A stretch of 64,000 nucleotides of DNA from WTGA01 sp965231865. GTDB lineage: Bacteria; Pseudomonadota; Gammaproteobacteria; Arenicellales; Poriferihabitantaceae. Positions within the stretch are counted from its first letter, which is position 1; each line of letters starts with the position of its first letter. The stretch lies in the NCBI GenBank assembly GCA_965231865.1, contig CBDDOJ010000002.1, forward strand, positions 682,001-746,000, written 5' to 3'. A program made the translations under genes and the position numbers. Shown here one piece after another: positions 56,484-64,000 of the stretch. The notes under the pieces were generated by a model that did no database searches, was not told where the DNA came from, and was given only the letters and a program-made list of their open reading frames with translations.

Positions 56484-56910
56484 GGTACTGGGATGCCTCG
56501 GCGCTTGTCCCGTTACTTATATCTGAACAGAGTAGCGAAGTAGTCCGCCAACTGCTCCAGGAGGACGACCATGTCATCATGTGGGTGTGGACTCGGACGG
56601 AGATGGTCAGTGCCATTGAGCGACGCGCCCGCGAGGGTAGCCTGCCCCGTGCTCAGTGCCGCAAGATTATGGGGCGCTTGGCTTCCTTTGCCACCACTTG
56701 GGATGAAATTGACGACGTTTGGTTGTGCGGTCCCAGGCGATCAGGTTGCTTGCCCGACACCCGGTACGGTCGGCGGACGCAGGCCAACTGGGGGCCGCCC
56801 TGCTTATCCAGGAGCCACTGCATGAACCGCTTGACTTCGTGTGTCTGGACAACCGTCTGGGCAATACCGCGGAACTGGAAGGGCTTCACGTAATGCCGGA
56901 GGGCAAATAA
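56480..56910 (+). pseudogene. VapC-type PIN toxin, frameshifted
   Basis: GTG 56480 starts RYWDASALVPLLISEQSS, with the first PIN Asp and Glu-containing TEMVSAIERRA. At about 56719 the family sequence jumps to another frame: VVRSQAIRLLARHPVRSADA, LGAALLIQEPL and LDFVCLDNRLGN, which carry the remaining acidic residues, up to 56910. A net loss of one base (or gain of two) explains this. As read, the protein lacks its last catalytic Asp residues. Confidence 0.85.
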
Positions 56911-57287
56911 TCCATCTATAGATTCGCCTGCGTTTTGCAAGAACAATTTTTCGCTATGGAAGCGGATTGCTGAGGCTAAACTGACCAAGCCCGATGAACG
57001 AAGAGCCCGCCAGTTGAACAAGGATCGATGGACCGATATCGATTACATCAAGATCGGCAGAGGCCGGCATCCCTATCTGCTACCATGCCATTCCTGAAGT
57101 TGACTAACCCCAATATTGCAGTGCGCCGAAGCTGGTCTCACAGTTGCCTGACGACATAACGGTGGGCCCTGGAAAAAGGATCACCGAGATATTCAAGCAG
57201 ACATACCAATTGCATCAGAACCATTGCCGGGACTGGTCTGGACGCAGGTCGGGATACAGCGGAAGTTGATCCTGTACAATCTCAACC
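56911..57287. other. Gap before the BioC-like gene
   Basis: About 380 bp. One start-poor plus-strand frame near 56970-57100 encodes LTKPDERRARQLNKDRWTDI and then IKIGRGRHPYLLPC, a protein-like fragment of unknown origin. No complete gene or promoter is supported. Confidence 0.3.
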
Positions 57288-58046
57288 ATGGGAAGGGGAA
57301 ACTGGAAGAAGAATTCAGCCACGTCAAACGGTATGGACTACCTGCTGTCTCCCATTCGCAGGGAGATGGAAGAACGAATACGCTTGAATTCTGCCGAGTA
57401 TGCCCAGGTGTTGCTGGTCGATTTCAAAACCGGTGACCTGGCGGTCAATGGCCCGTCAGTGACCCAGCTCGACACATTGGGTGACGGTTGCAACGACGGC
57501 CAGGAGCCATTTTCCCAATTCCCGGATGGGAAATTTGACTGCGTCGTGATGAATCTGCAATTGTCCTGGATGAGTGCTGGCCAGGTCCTGCCGGAAATAA
57601 AACGAATTCTGAATCCGGGCGGGGATTTTTATTTTTCCACGTTTGGCCCGGATACCCTGCAGGAAATCCACCAGGCGTGGTCCACGGTGGATGTATTGCC
57701 CCATGTGCATTCCTTTACGGATATGCATCATCTTGGTGATGCGCTGATTGCACTGGGGTTTCTCCGGCCCATCGTGGATGCCGACTGGTGGCAGATCGAT
57801 TTTCCGGATGTGGACCTCTTGTTCCAGGACCTGAAGCAGGAAGGATTCACCAATCGGTTGAGAGACCGCCGCAAAACCCTGACCGGAAAAAACCGGTTTG
57901 ACGGTTTTAGGCAGGCACTCAAGCAGTGTGCGGCCCGGGATTCCGGTTACCGGATCACTTTTGAAATCATCCATGGCTATGCCAGAAGCCCGTCTGCCAC
58001 GGATGGTTCCGTACGGGTTACTCCCCCGAGTTGGGTCGAAGGATAA
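57288..58046 (+). CDS. BioC-like methyltransferase with degenerate SAM motif
   Basis: 252 residues from ATG 57288; ATG 57333 is an alternative. Similarity to malonyl-ACP O-methyltransferase BioC and NDUFAF5-type proteins is in the second half: DFYFSTFGPDTLQEIHQAW, SFTDMHHLGDALIALGFLRP and VDLLFQDLKQEGFTN. The glycine motif I expected near residue 40 reads VLLVDFKTGDLAVNG instead of LDLGxGxG, and motif IV is FDCVVMNLQLSWM. It may bind SAM poorly or serve another role. No other biotin gene is close. Ends about 110 bp before the convergent bepA. Confidence 0.65.
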   Translation: MGRGNWKKNSATSNGMDYLLSPIRREMEERIRLNSAEYAQVLLVDFKTGDLAVNGPSVTQLDTLGDGCNDGQEPFSQFPDGKFDCVVMNLQLSWMSAGQVLPEIKRILNPGGDFYFSTFGPDTLQEIHQAWSTVDVLPHVHSFTDMHHLGDALIALGFLRPIVDADWWQIDFPDVDLLFQDLKQEGFTNRLRDRRKTLTGKNRFDGFRQALKQCAARDSGYRITFEIIHGYARSPSATDGSVRVTPPSWVEG

Positions 58047-58159
58047 ATGGGTGGGGTCTGAGAGCCGCACACCAGAAATATCCGGATTTCCGATGCATGG
58101 AGCAGAACCCTCCACCAGTGGACTGTCATTTCCTCCGGATAGTCCCCCGGACGCCTGGT

Positions 58160-59638
58160 TCAGCGATAACCCGATTTCAGTTCAGCGATTCGGGCGGACA
58201 GACTTTGTGCAAGATACCCGTCCGGCTCCGCTTCCCGAAGTGCGAGTTCCAGGGACTCGATGGCTGCCGGGTCGTTTCCAAGAACCGCATGATATTCGGC
58301 TTTTGCCTGGTGGGCTTCCGCCAGGTTTTTTAGGTTCGCATTGGCCTGGGAAAGAAATTCGTACAGACGAAACAGCTGGGGATTTCGCCGAATCTGGTAT
58401 CGCACAAATTTCTTTGCCTGTTCCGGCTGTTTGTTCGCAAGATACGCCTGTGCCATGTGATAGTAAAGGTAAGGCCGGGGGGCATGGTTTTCCAACAGGT
58501 CTTCCAGTATGGAAACGGCGATTTCCGGGTGGCCATCCGCCAATTCATTTTCCGCCTGGGCGACACCAATCCACGGGTGGCCGGGATACTTGGAGGCCAG
58601 GGAGTCGAGCATGCTTCGTGCCCGGCTGAAATTTCTGGCACGGGTCAGATAAACCGCCAGCCCGTATTTTGCGGCATCACTTTTTACTTCCGGACCGGAG
58701 GTGATCTGGTCTTCGAGGAAGATTTCCGGGTGGTCATTTCGCTCCCTGTACAGTGCCCGGATTTTAGCTTTGGCCAAGTGGTATTCGAAACTGCTGGTAT
58801 GGGTTCGGGGCGGGTACTCGCTGGCTCTTGATTCCGATTCCGAGACACGGTTCAGGGACAGGGGGTGGGTCTGGAGAAATTCATAAACCCCGGCCTGGTC
58901 ATGCCGGCTGTGCGCCTCCAGTGCACGGAAAAACTGCACCATGGAATTGGGGTCGTGACCGGAATCCGCCAGCAACTGAATGCCAATCGCATCCGCTTCG
59001 CGCTCAAAGGCTCGTGAATAGGCGAGTTGGTTTGAGGCAACCGTTGCGGAGGTCAGGGTTGCCCCGGCAAGACCGGCCTGCCCGCCTATCAGGATGGAAC
59101 CGAGGAGGGCCGCTACGGCCGGAATCTTGTCTTCGCTCTGTTTTGCGATCAATCGCGCCAAATGGCGCTGGGTCAGGTGCGCGATTTCATGGCTGACCAC
59201 CGAAGCCAGTTCGCTTTCCTCTTCGGTCAAGGTCAGTAATCCGGTGTAGAAGGTGATGTACCCTCCTGGGACGGCAAACGCATTCACACGGTTGTCCATG
59301 ATCAGGTTGAAATACAGTTTCATTCCCCTGAGGTCCGCACTGGCACCGATCTGTTCCCCAAGGGATTGCAGGTAGTCCTGCAGCACATAGTCCTCGATGA
59401 AATTCTTGCTTCGCATCAACTGCCGAAAAAAACGTTGTCCGATTTCGACTTCCTGGGACGATGAGAGATACCGGCTTGCGCTGTCACCGAGTTCAGGCAA
59501 ATCCGTTGTCTGGGCTTGGCCGGTGGTACTGAAAACCATCATCGCAAGCACAAGAAAATGGAGTACGGCGCGTTTCCCGGGGAAATCGTGCAATCGGTTG
59601 GTTGGTATCAATTTAGTTCTCATTGTCTGGGTTTTCAT
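58160..59638 (-). CDS. bepA: Periplasmic M48 metalloprotease BepA
   Basis: 492 residues. Signal peptide to about residue 42 (VFSTTGQAQ); peptidase M48 domain with zinc site HEIAH at 150-154 and third ligand Glu in FEREADAIG near 214; C-terminal TPR repeats (about 330-480). BepA (YfgC) degrades or rescues stalled outer-membrane proteins such as LptD at the BAM complex, fitting bamC and bamD elsewhere in the window. Other in-frame starts at MRTKL exist. Monocistronic. Confidence 0.9.
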   Translation of the reverse strand: MKTQTMRTKLIPTNRLHDFPGKRAVLHFLVLAMMVFSTTGQAQTTDLPELGDSASRYLSSSQEVEIGQRFFRQLMRSKNFIEDYVLQDYLQSLGEQIGASADLRGMKLYFNLIMDNRVNAFAVPGGYITFYTGLLTLTEEESELASVVSHEIAHLTQRHLARLIAKQSEDKIPAVAALLGSILIGGQAGLAGATLTSATVASNQLAYSRAFEREADAIGIQLLADSGHDPNSMVQFFRALEAHSRHDQAGVYEFLQTHPLSLNRVSESESRASEYPPRTHTSSFEYHLAKAKIRALYRERNDHPEIFLEDQITSGPEVKSDAAKYGLAVYLTRARNFSRARSMLDSLASKYPGHPWIGVAQAENELADGHPEIAVSILEDLLENHAPRPYLYYHMAQAYLANKQPEQAKKFVRYQIRRNPQLFRLYEFLSQANANLKNLAEAHQAKAEYHAVLGNDPAAIESLELALREAEPDGYLAQSLSARIAELKSGYR

Positions 59639-60169
59639 GACCTTGAGCCCGCAATAACCTGAAGCAGGTCTCCTTCATGATTCGCGAATCGGATGATGTC
59701 ATTCAAATGCAATTTTATTTTAATGGACTGGATGCAATAAAACTCGTTAAATCTCGGTCGCTTCACGATTTTCCATCGACTGCGGAGCAGGCCGGGCGAA
59801 TCGCTGTTGGTAGCCTCAATCCTGTCTTTGAAATTCAGAATAAGGAAAAAGTGTAAACATGTTTTTCTCTCAAAGTTGTTGTTTTTTAATAATATGATAT
59901 TATTCACCAGAAGCGTTAGCATATAAATTCGTCTGGACGGATTTGAGATACTTTAATCAGGTCCTAACGGTGAGCATCGGCCAGCTACCGCCCTTGGGTG
60001 TGTGGTCAAGGTACCTACTAGCAAAGTTACGGATACCATCCTGATCTATTCTGCAAGACACAAGAGCAATAGCGGTGTTGCTGGTGGTAAAGTTTGTGCT
60101 GAGTCTTTGAGCAAGTCCGAACGTTCAGCAATTTTGAAGAAAGCAACCTGCACAAAGTGAAAAAAGCAA
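59639..60169. other. Gap between bepA and the SDH protease pair
   Basis: About 530 bp, strongly A+T-rich from 59840 on, unlike bepA. A frame without ATG (about 59970-60161) encodes VVKVPTSKVTDTILIYSARH and ends in a Cys/Lys-rich tail 8 bp before the next gene; GTG starts are possible. It could be a small or 5'-truncated gene of the same accessory unit. No repeat or terminator noted. Confidence 0.3.
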
Positions 60170-61069
60170 ATGGAAGCAATTAATGTTGATCAGCTAGTGA
60201 ATGTAGTACTAGCGGACATGAATACAGGTATCTCCAAACGTTTAAAGGGAGATTGTATTTTTGTTTGGTCTGGTATTCAGTCCCCGCTTGACGATGAATT
60301 TCGTGTTGCTATTGAACATTTAGTGCAAGAAGGCAAAACACACAACCGCCTTATCGTTTTACTGGAAACCAATGGAGGGCATATAGAGGTTGTAGAGCGG
60401 ATGGTTTCAGTAATGCGCAAGCATTATGCTGAAGTGTATTTTATAGTTGCCGGTCATGCGTATTCGGCTGGAACTGTTCTAGTTTTATCCGGGGATAAAA
60501 TATTTATGGATTACTATTCAGTCCTTGGCCCTATTGACCCACAATATCAAGATGAGGAAGGCCATAACTTGCTCCCGGGGTCGGGGTATTTGGCGAAATT
60601 CAACGAATTAACTGACAAGATAAATCGTTCCAGTTCACCTGCAGAAACAAAAGCAGAGTTATCATATCTAATTAAAAGATTTGACCCTGCCAAATTATTT
60701 CATATTGAGCAAGCGATTGAGCATGGACAATCATTAATAATGGAATGGTTGCCAAAGTATAAGTTTAAGAACTGGAAAACCACTAAAGGCTCTAAGACGG
60801 TAGTTACTTCAGACATGCGAAAAAAAAGGGCTGAAGAAATTGCAGAGTTACTGGCGAAGGCGGACAGGTGGCATTCACACGGGCGTGGCATCACCATGAA
60901 GCAACTTCAGTCAGATGAAATTAAGCTGGAGATAGATGATTTCGGGATTAATTCCGACCTAAGCGTAGATATCAGGAATTACCACGGTTTAGCGGTTGAT
61001 TTTGCTAGAAAAATGGGTATGCGGGGTTTTATACATACAAAACAACAAGAGATGAGGCGAGTGTTCTAA
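60170..61069 (+). CDS. SDH-family Clp-fold serine protease
   Basis: 299 residues. The Clp/crotonase fold is shown by VLLETNGGHIEVVERMV (oxyanion region, 66-82), the nucleophile Ser99 in AGHAYSAGTVLVLSG, and SVLGPIDPQYQ at 117-127, all typical of the serine dehydrogenase proteinase (SDH) family, relatives of SppA and ClpP without ATPase. The C-terminal helical part (180-299) is less conserved. A+T-rich relative to neighbours, coupled to a 66-residue gene by a one-base overlap. Stand-alone Clp-fold proteases of this type occur in accessory islands; substrate unknown. Confidence 0.75.
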   Translation: MEAINVDQLVNVVLADMNTGISKRLKGDCIFVWSGIQSPLDDEFRVAIEHLVQEGKTHNRLIVLLETNGGHIEVVERMVSVMRKHYAEVYFIVAGHAYSAGTVLVLSGDKIFMDYYSVLGPIDPQYQDEEGHNLLPGSGYLAKFNELTDKINRSSSPAETKAELSYLIKRFDPAKLFHIEQAIEHGQSLIMEWLPKYKFKNWKTTKGSKTVVTSDMRKKRAEEIAELLAKADRWHSHGRGITMKQLQSDEIKLEIDDFGINSDLSVDIRNYHGLAVDFARKMGMRGFIHTKQQEMRRVF

Positions 61070-61269
61070 TGACTGCACAACAAAATTCGGTTGAACACAA
61101 AAATAATAAATACACGGAAATGATCCAGGAAATGGACAAAAAGGCGAAAAATCAAGGATATATCAATTTGGATTTTCTCGACCAGATTTCAGAAGATGAA
61201 ATTATAGATGAACCCATTCCCTTTCCCTACGGGACACAAAGTACGCCGAACAAATGGGTGATAAAATAG
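61069..61269 (+). CDS. Small partner of the SDH protease (66 aa)
   Basis: ATG 61069 shares its A with the TAA of the protease gene. Polar and acidic: KYTEMIQEMDKKAKNQGYI, NLDFLDQISEDEIIDEPIPF. No membrane segment, no domain recognised. The tight coupling suggests an adaptor or inhibitor of the protease. Confidence 0.55.
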   Translation: MTAQQNSVEHKNNKYTEMIQEMDKKAKNQGYINLDFLDQISEDEIIDEPIPFPYGTQSTPNKWVIK

Positions 61270-61719
61270 CCATAATGCTTGTGACAAAATAATCTACAAC
61301 CCTGGGGCATGAAAGTTCCTCAGGAAAACGCTTGATGATTTGAACCCTTCTGTCTGGTTGAAAGTCCATTCCGGCATTCAATCAGTGCCTCGGGCACCAT
61401 TCCGGCTGATGGCGATGAGCACTCATCAGGGCCCGCAAGACACTCGGCGACTCCAGTGTCATCTTAGGGGCTAATGACTCTAGAACGGGCAAAGACATGG
61501 ATTAAAATACGGCATTAGTGAACACATTTGCACTAACCTTCTCAATAATAGCATTTTTTGAGAAGATAAGAGTTGTTCAACGGAAAGCGAGCCCCAAGGC
61601 GGGGTTTTGGGATCGTTGGACCCTGATCATGACCTGACACCCTCCCGTTTGCGGACCGTGGAGGAGACCCGGCCTCTTGCGTGTCCCTTGAAATGGAAAT
61701 ATCCGGTTCCATGCGCGAA
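61270..61719. other. Gap between the SDH pair and rpiA
   Basis: About 450 bp. TTCTCAATAATAGCATTTTTTGAGAA (61540-61565) is an imperfect inverted repeat that could terminate the SDH operon. The rest, with GGCTGATGGCGATGAGCACT, shows no gene. Confidence 0.35.
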
Positions 61720-62376
61720 TCAGGTCAGCACATCGACCCCGTCCTCGCTTCCGAGCAGCAGGACATCCGCAGCCCGGAGCGCAAACAATCCCACAGTGAC
61801 CACTCCTGGAATCTGGTTGATGGTGCGTTCGAGTTCGATCGGATTGACGATATCCAGATTTCGCACATCCACAATGATATTGCCGTTGTCCGTGACAAAG
61901 TCATGTCGCAATTCCGGCTGTCCGCCAAGCTTTACCATCTCCCGGGACACGGAACTCTGGGCCATGGGAATGACTTCAACCGGCAGGGGAAACGCACCCA
62001 GGCGGTCAACCAGTTTGCTCTGGTCGGCGATGCAGACGAATCGGTCGCAGACATGGGCCACAATCTTTTCCCGGGTCAGCGCCCCGCCACCCCCTTTGAT
62101 TAAATGCAGGTTCCGGGTGGCTTCATCCGCACCATCCACATACAGCGGCATTGTGCCGACCTGGCTGAGGTCCAGAACAGAAATCCCGTGCTGACGCAGC
62201 CGTTCCGCAGAGGCATTGGAGCTTGCGACCGTCCCGTCGAGTTTGCCCTTGATTCGCGCCAGGGCATCAATAAAACAGTTTGCGGTGGACCCGGTGCCGA
62301 CACCGATAATGTCCCCCACCTGGACATAGTCAAGGGCAGCTTCGGCAACACGTTTTTTCTGGTCAGCGATGGACAT
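61720..62376 (-). CDS. rpiA: Ribose-5-phosphate isomerase A
   Basis: 218 residues, full length. VGDIIGVGTGSTANCFIDAL (phosphate binding), LYVDGADEATRNLHLIKGGGGALTREK (catalytic Asp/Glu/Lys region) and MVKLGGQPELRHDFVTDNGN. Interconverts ribose-5-P and ribulose-5-P in the pentose phosphate pathway and Calvin cycle. It lies 26 bp after cbbQ on the same strand, so the two are probably co-transcribed, which supports a role in carbon fixation here. Confidence 0.96.
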   Translation of the reverse strand: MSIADQKKRVAEAALDYVQVGDIIGVGTGSTANCFIDALARIKGKLDGTVASSNASAERLRQHGISVLDLSQVGTMPLYVDGADEATRNLHLIKGGGGALTREKIVAHVCDRFVCIADQSKLVDRLGAFPLPVEVIPMAQSSVSREMVKLGGQPELRHDFVTDNGNIIVDVRNLDIVNPIELERTINQIPGVVTVGLFALRAADVLLLGSEDGVDVLT

Positions 62377-62401
62377 GCTTATCCCCCTGTTCGGGAAACC
62401 A

Positions 62402-63211
62402 TCAGAACAGGGACGCGCTCAGTTCGTTGATGGCCTTGAGCATTTCCGGGTCATCGGTCAATGTCTCTGAGATGGCACCCCGGCAAGCTGCACGGGGGTC
62501 GATGTCGCTCACCATCAGTTTCGCAGCATGGACGAGTAGCCGGGTACTGGCCCCTTCCTCCAACCCGTTGCCCTTCAGGTTCCGTGTCATTCCGGCAAAT
62601 TTCACCAGTCGTCCCGCTATGGTGGCATCCAGTCCGGATTCCCGGACAATGATTTCGGTTTCCAGGTCAGCCAGGGGGTAATTGAACTCGATGGAGACGA
62701 AGCGCTGGCGGGTACTTTGCTTGAGGTCCTTCAATACACTTTGATACCCCGGGTTGTAGGAAATCGCCAGGCAAAACTCATTCGGGGCGACGAGCAATTC
62801 CCCGGTTTTTTCGATGGGAAGTGCGCGTCGGTCATCCGCCAGGGGATGAATAACCACAGTGGTATCCTTTCTCGCCTCCACAATTTCATCCAGATAGCAG
62901 ATTCCACCCGTGCGAACGGCCCGGCTCAAAGGACCATCGGACCATTGAGTTTCCCCACCGACGATCAGGTACCGGCCAACCAGGTCCGCTGCCGTCAGGT
63001 CGTCGTGACAGGAAACAGTAAACAGGGGTCGCTGAAGTCTCCAGGCCATATGTTCCATAAACCGGGTTTTGCCGCATCCGGTGGGACCCTTGAGAAGAAC
63101 GGGGATTCGATTGTGGTACGCGGCCTCAAACACCTCAATCTCATTTTGCTGGGGAGCGTAAAATGGGGATTGCGAAATCCGGAATTCCTCGGCCGTGGAG
63201 GTTGCTGGCAT
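62402..63211 (-). CDS. cbbQ: CbbQ/NirQ/NorQ family MoxR ATPase
   Basis: 269 residues from ATG 63211 (MPATSTAEEFRIS); the frame extends to 63274. Walker A LLKGPTGCGKTRFMEHMA at about 42-49, Walker B GICYLDEIVEARKDT near 105, sensor LAISYNPGYQSVLKDLKQST and a CbbQ_C-type C-terminus. With a CbbO partner these ATPases reactivate RuBisCO; NirQ/NorQ act on denitrification enzymes. The rpiA neighbour favours CbbQ. CbbO and RuBisCO genes are not in the window. Confidence 0.85.
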   Translation of the reverse strand: MPATSTAEEFRISQSPFYAPQQNEIEVFEAAYHNRIPVLLKGPTGCGKTRFMEHMAWRLQRPLFTVSCHDDLTAADLVGRYLIVGGETQWSDGPLSRAVRTGGICYLDEIVEARKDTTVVIHPLADDRRALPIEKTGELLVAPNEFCLAISYNPGYQSVLKDLKQSTRQRFVSIEFNYPLADLETEIIVRESGLDATIAGRLVKFAGMTRNLKGNGLEEGASTRLLVHAAKLMVSDIDPRAACRGAISETLTDDPEMLKAINELSASLF

Positions 63212-63365
63212 AGGCGGTATTACGAGTATGAATCCAAGTTTGAGTGTAGCATTTTTAGCGAAAGGAGAATCCACGCAAACTAAAGTTCGTCAGCGCAATG
63301 CCGTGATGTCCTCTTTTCCATTGAGGGGGGCCCAGTTCCCGGGGAGACATTACGCCAATGGATGC

Positions 63366-64000
63366 TCACCGGGGGGTGGTGTGCAGCGCCGCCTCTTTCC
63401 CTCTGGTTTGGGACAGCGAATAGCCTTGCACAAAAGCCATCAGGCTCGGGATACCGGGCTCGTAAGCATACCCTCCAACAGGCCAGACGTAACCCAGGTG
63501 GGACAGTTTCTCGAGTTTTTCCATGATCCGCTCATTCGTGACCGGCTCATCCCCCGGCATTCCTTTTTCAATTGCCTCCCTTAATGCGTGACGATGCAGT
63601 GCCGGCTCACCGAGCCGGATAAAGGCATCTGCAACCCTCTCGGCCACCGGCAGCAAACCCATTCTGTCCAGCTCATTGAAGCGAATCCGGGACATGGCGT
63701 TGCGTTCGTTTATCACTGCATCTTCCACTTCTTTGACCTGCGCCAGGGTGATCTCTGTTTCTTTGGTTTCATTCAGTCTTCGGGCCAGGCAATCTCCCCA
63801 GACTTGCATGAAAAAAGGATAACAGTGGGCCTGTGCAACGATTTCTGCAACGACACCGGGGGCAAAGGTGATGCCGGCCTCCTGCAATGGGACGCTGATC
63901 GCCTGACCAGCCTCTTCCGGTGACAGGCGCCCCAATGGAAGTTTCTTACTACGGTCCCAGAAGGACGCATTGGCTGTGCCCAGGGTGGCTTCAAGATTCG
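63366..64000 (-). CDS. AAA ATPase copy 2, C-terminal part (window edge)
   Basis: The frame is open to base 64000 and encodes NLEATLGTANASFWDRSKK followed by a sequence closely matching residues ~200-403 of the 40668-41879 ATPase (same LPLGRLSxEEAGQAIS, CYPFFxQVWGDCLARRL, ALREAIEKGM). The N-terminal ATP-binding half lies outside the window. It ends ~150 bp from the cbbQ start, divergent from nothing visible. Two such copies 22 kb apart indicate a dispersed accessory gene. Confidence 0.75.
   Translation of the reverse strand, partial: NLEATLGTANASFWDRSKKLPLGRLSPEEAGQAISVPLQEAGITFAPGVVAEIVAQAHCYPFFMQVWGDCLARRLNETKETEITLAQVKEVEDAVINERNAMSRIRFNELDRMGLLPVAERVADAFIRLGEPALHRHALREAIEKGMPGDEPVTNERIMEKLEKLSHLGYVWPVGGYAYEPGIPSLMAFVQGYSLSQTRGKEAALHTTPR

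Overview
The window reads as a chromosome segment of a gammaproteobacterium, probably an autotroph. BamC and BamD lipoproteins, BepA, ParC, GlmU-GlmS, ClpB, RimO, RluD and IF-1 point to a Gram-negative gamma/beta lineage. A CbbQ-type MoxR ATPase next to ribose-5-phosphate isomerase suggests a Calvin cycle, so a Chromatiales-like sulfur oxidiser or a relative is possible. That placement is inference: no rRNA or tRNA gene is visible.

Layout. 1-2.1 kb: a minus-strand trio (small YVDPGT membrane protein, NoeA-like methyltransferase, partial membrane protein). 2.3-9.4 kb: two nearly identical FkbM methyltransferase genes as direct repeats around groES-groEL (with a CIRCE operator), two GT2 glycosyltransferases and an IS1182-like relic. 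9.4-13.6 kb: two kinase-fold proteins of the LPS-kinase type, a methyltransferase fragment, infA, panB and bamC. 13.6-16.8 kb: group II intron relic, porin 1 and a tyrosine recombinase. 16.8-26.3 kb: mostly core genes (moaE, moaD, moaB, a decayed prdX, parC, purC, bamD, rluD, an alcohol dehydrogenase), interrupted by an AT-rich pair of novel small genes at 18.6-19.4 kb. 26.7-28.7 kb: a complete group II intron placed just after a stem-loop and just before thrC. 30.4-34.8 kb: porin 2 and a frameshifted porin 3, convergent, with a truncated group II intron between them. 35.2-36.3 kb: exbB-exbD. 37-42 kb: accessory genes (OLD/ABC-like ATPase plus AlbA/HATPase protein; AAA ATPase). 42-51.3 kb: glmS, glmU, a YkgJ-like protein, rimO and clpB. 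46.6-56.9 kb also holds several toxin-antitoxin relics, a TnpB gene and a SIR2-type two-gene operon. 57.3-64 kb: BioC-like methyltransferase, bepA, a Clp-fold SDH protease pair, rpiA, cbbQ, and a partial second copy of the 40.7 kb ATPase.

How the parts fit. Conserved housekeeping blocks alternate with accessory DNA. The accessory DNA concerns the cell surface (three porins with conserved barrel segments and strongly divergent loop segments; duplicated FkbM; GT2 enzymes; LPS-type kinases) and conflict or mobility (SIR2 operon, AAA plus AlbA pair, three PIN-toxin modules and one AbiE module, TnpB, group II introns). All three PIN toxins are broken while each antitoxin frame is open. Best candidates for an undescribed system are the SIR2 operon at 53559-55618, the AAA plus AlbA pair at 37170-40490, and the porin cassette family, in which only porin 2 shows a clear -10 box above a shared leader.
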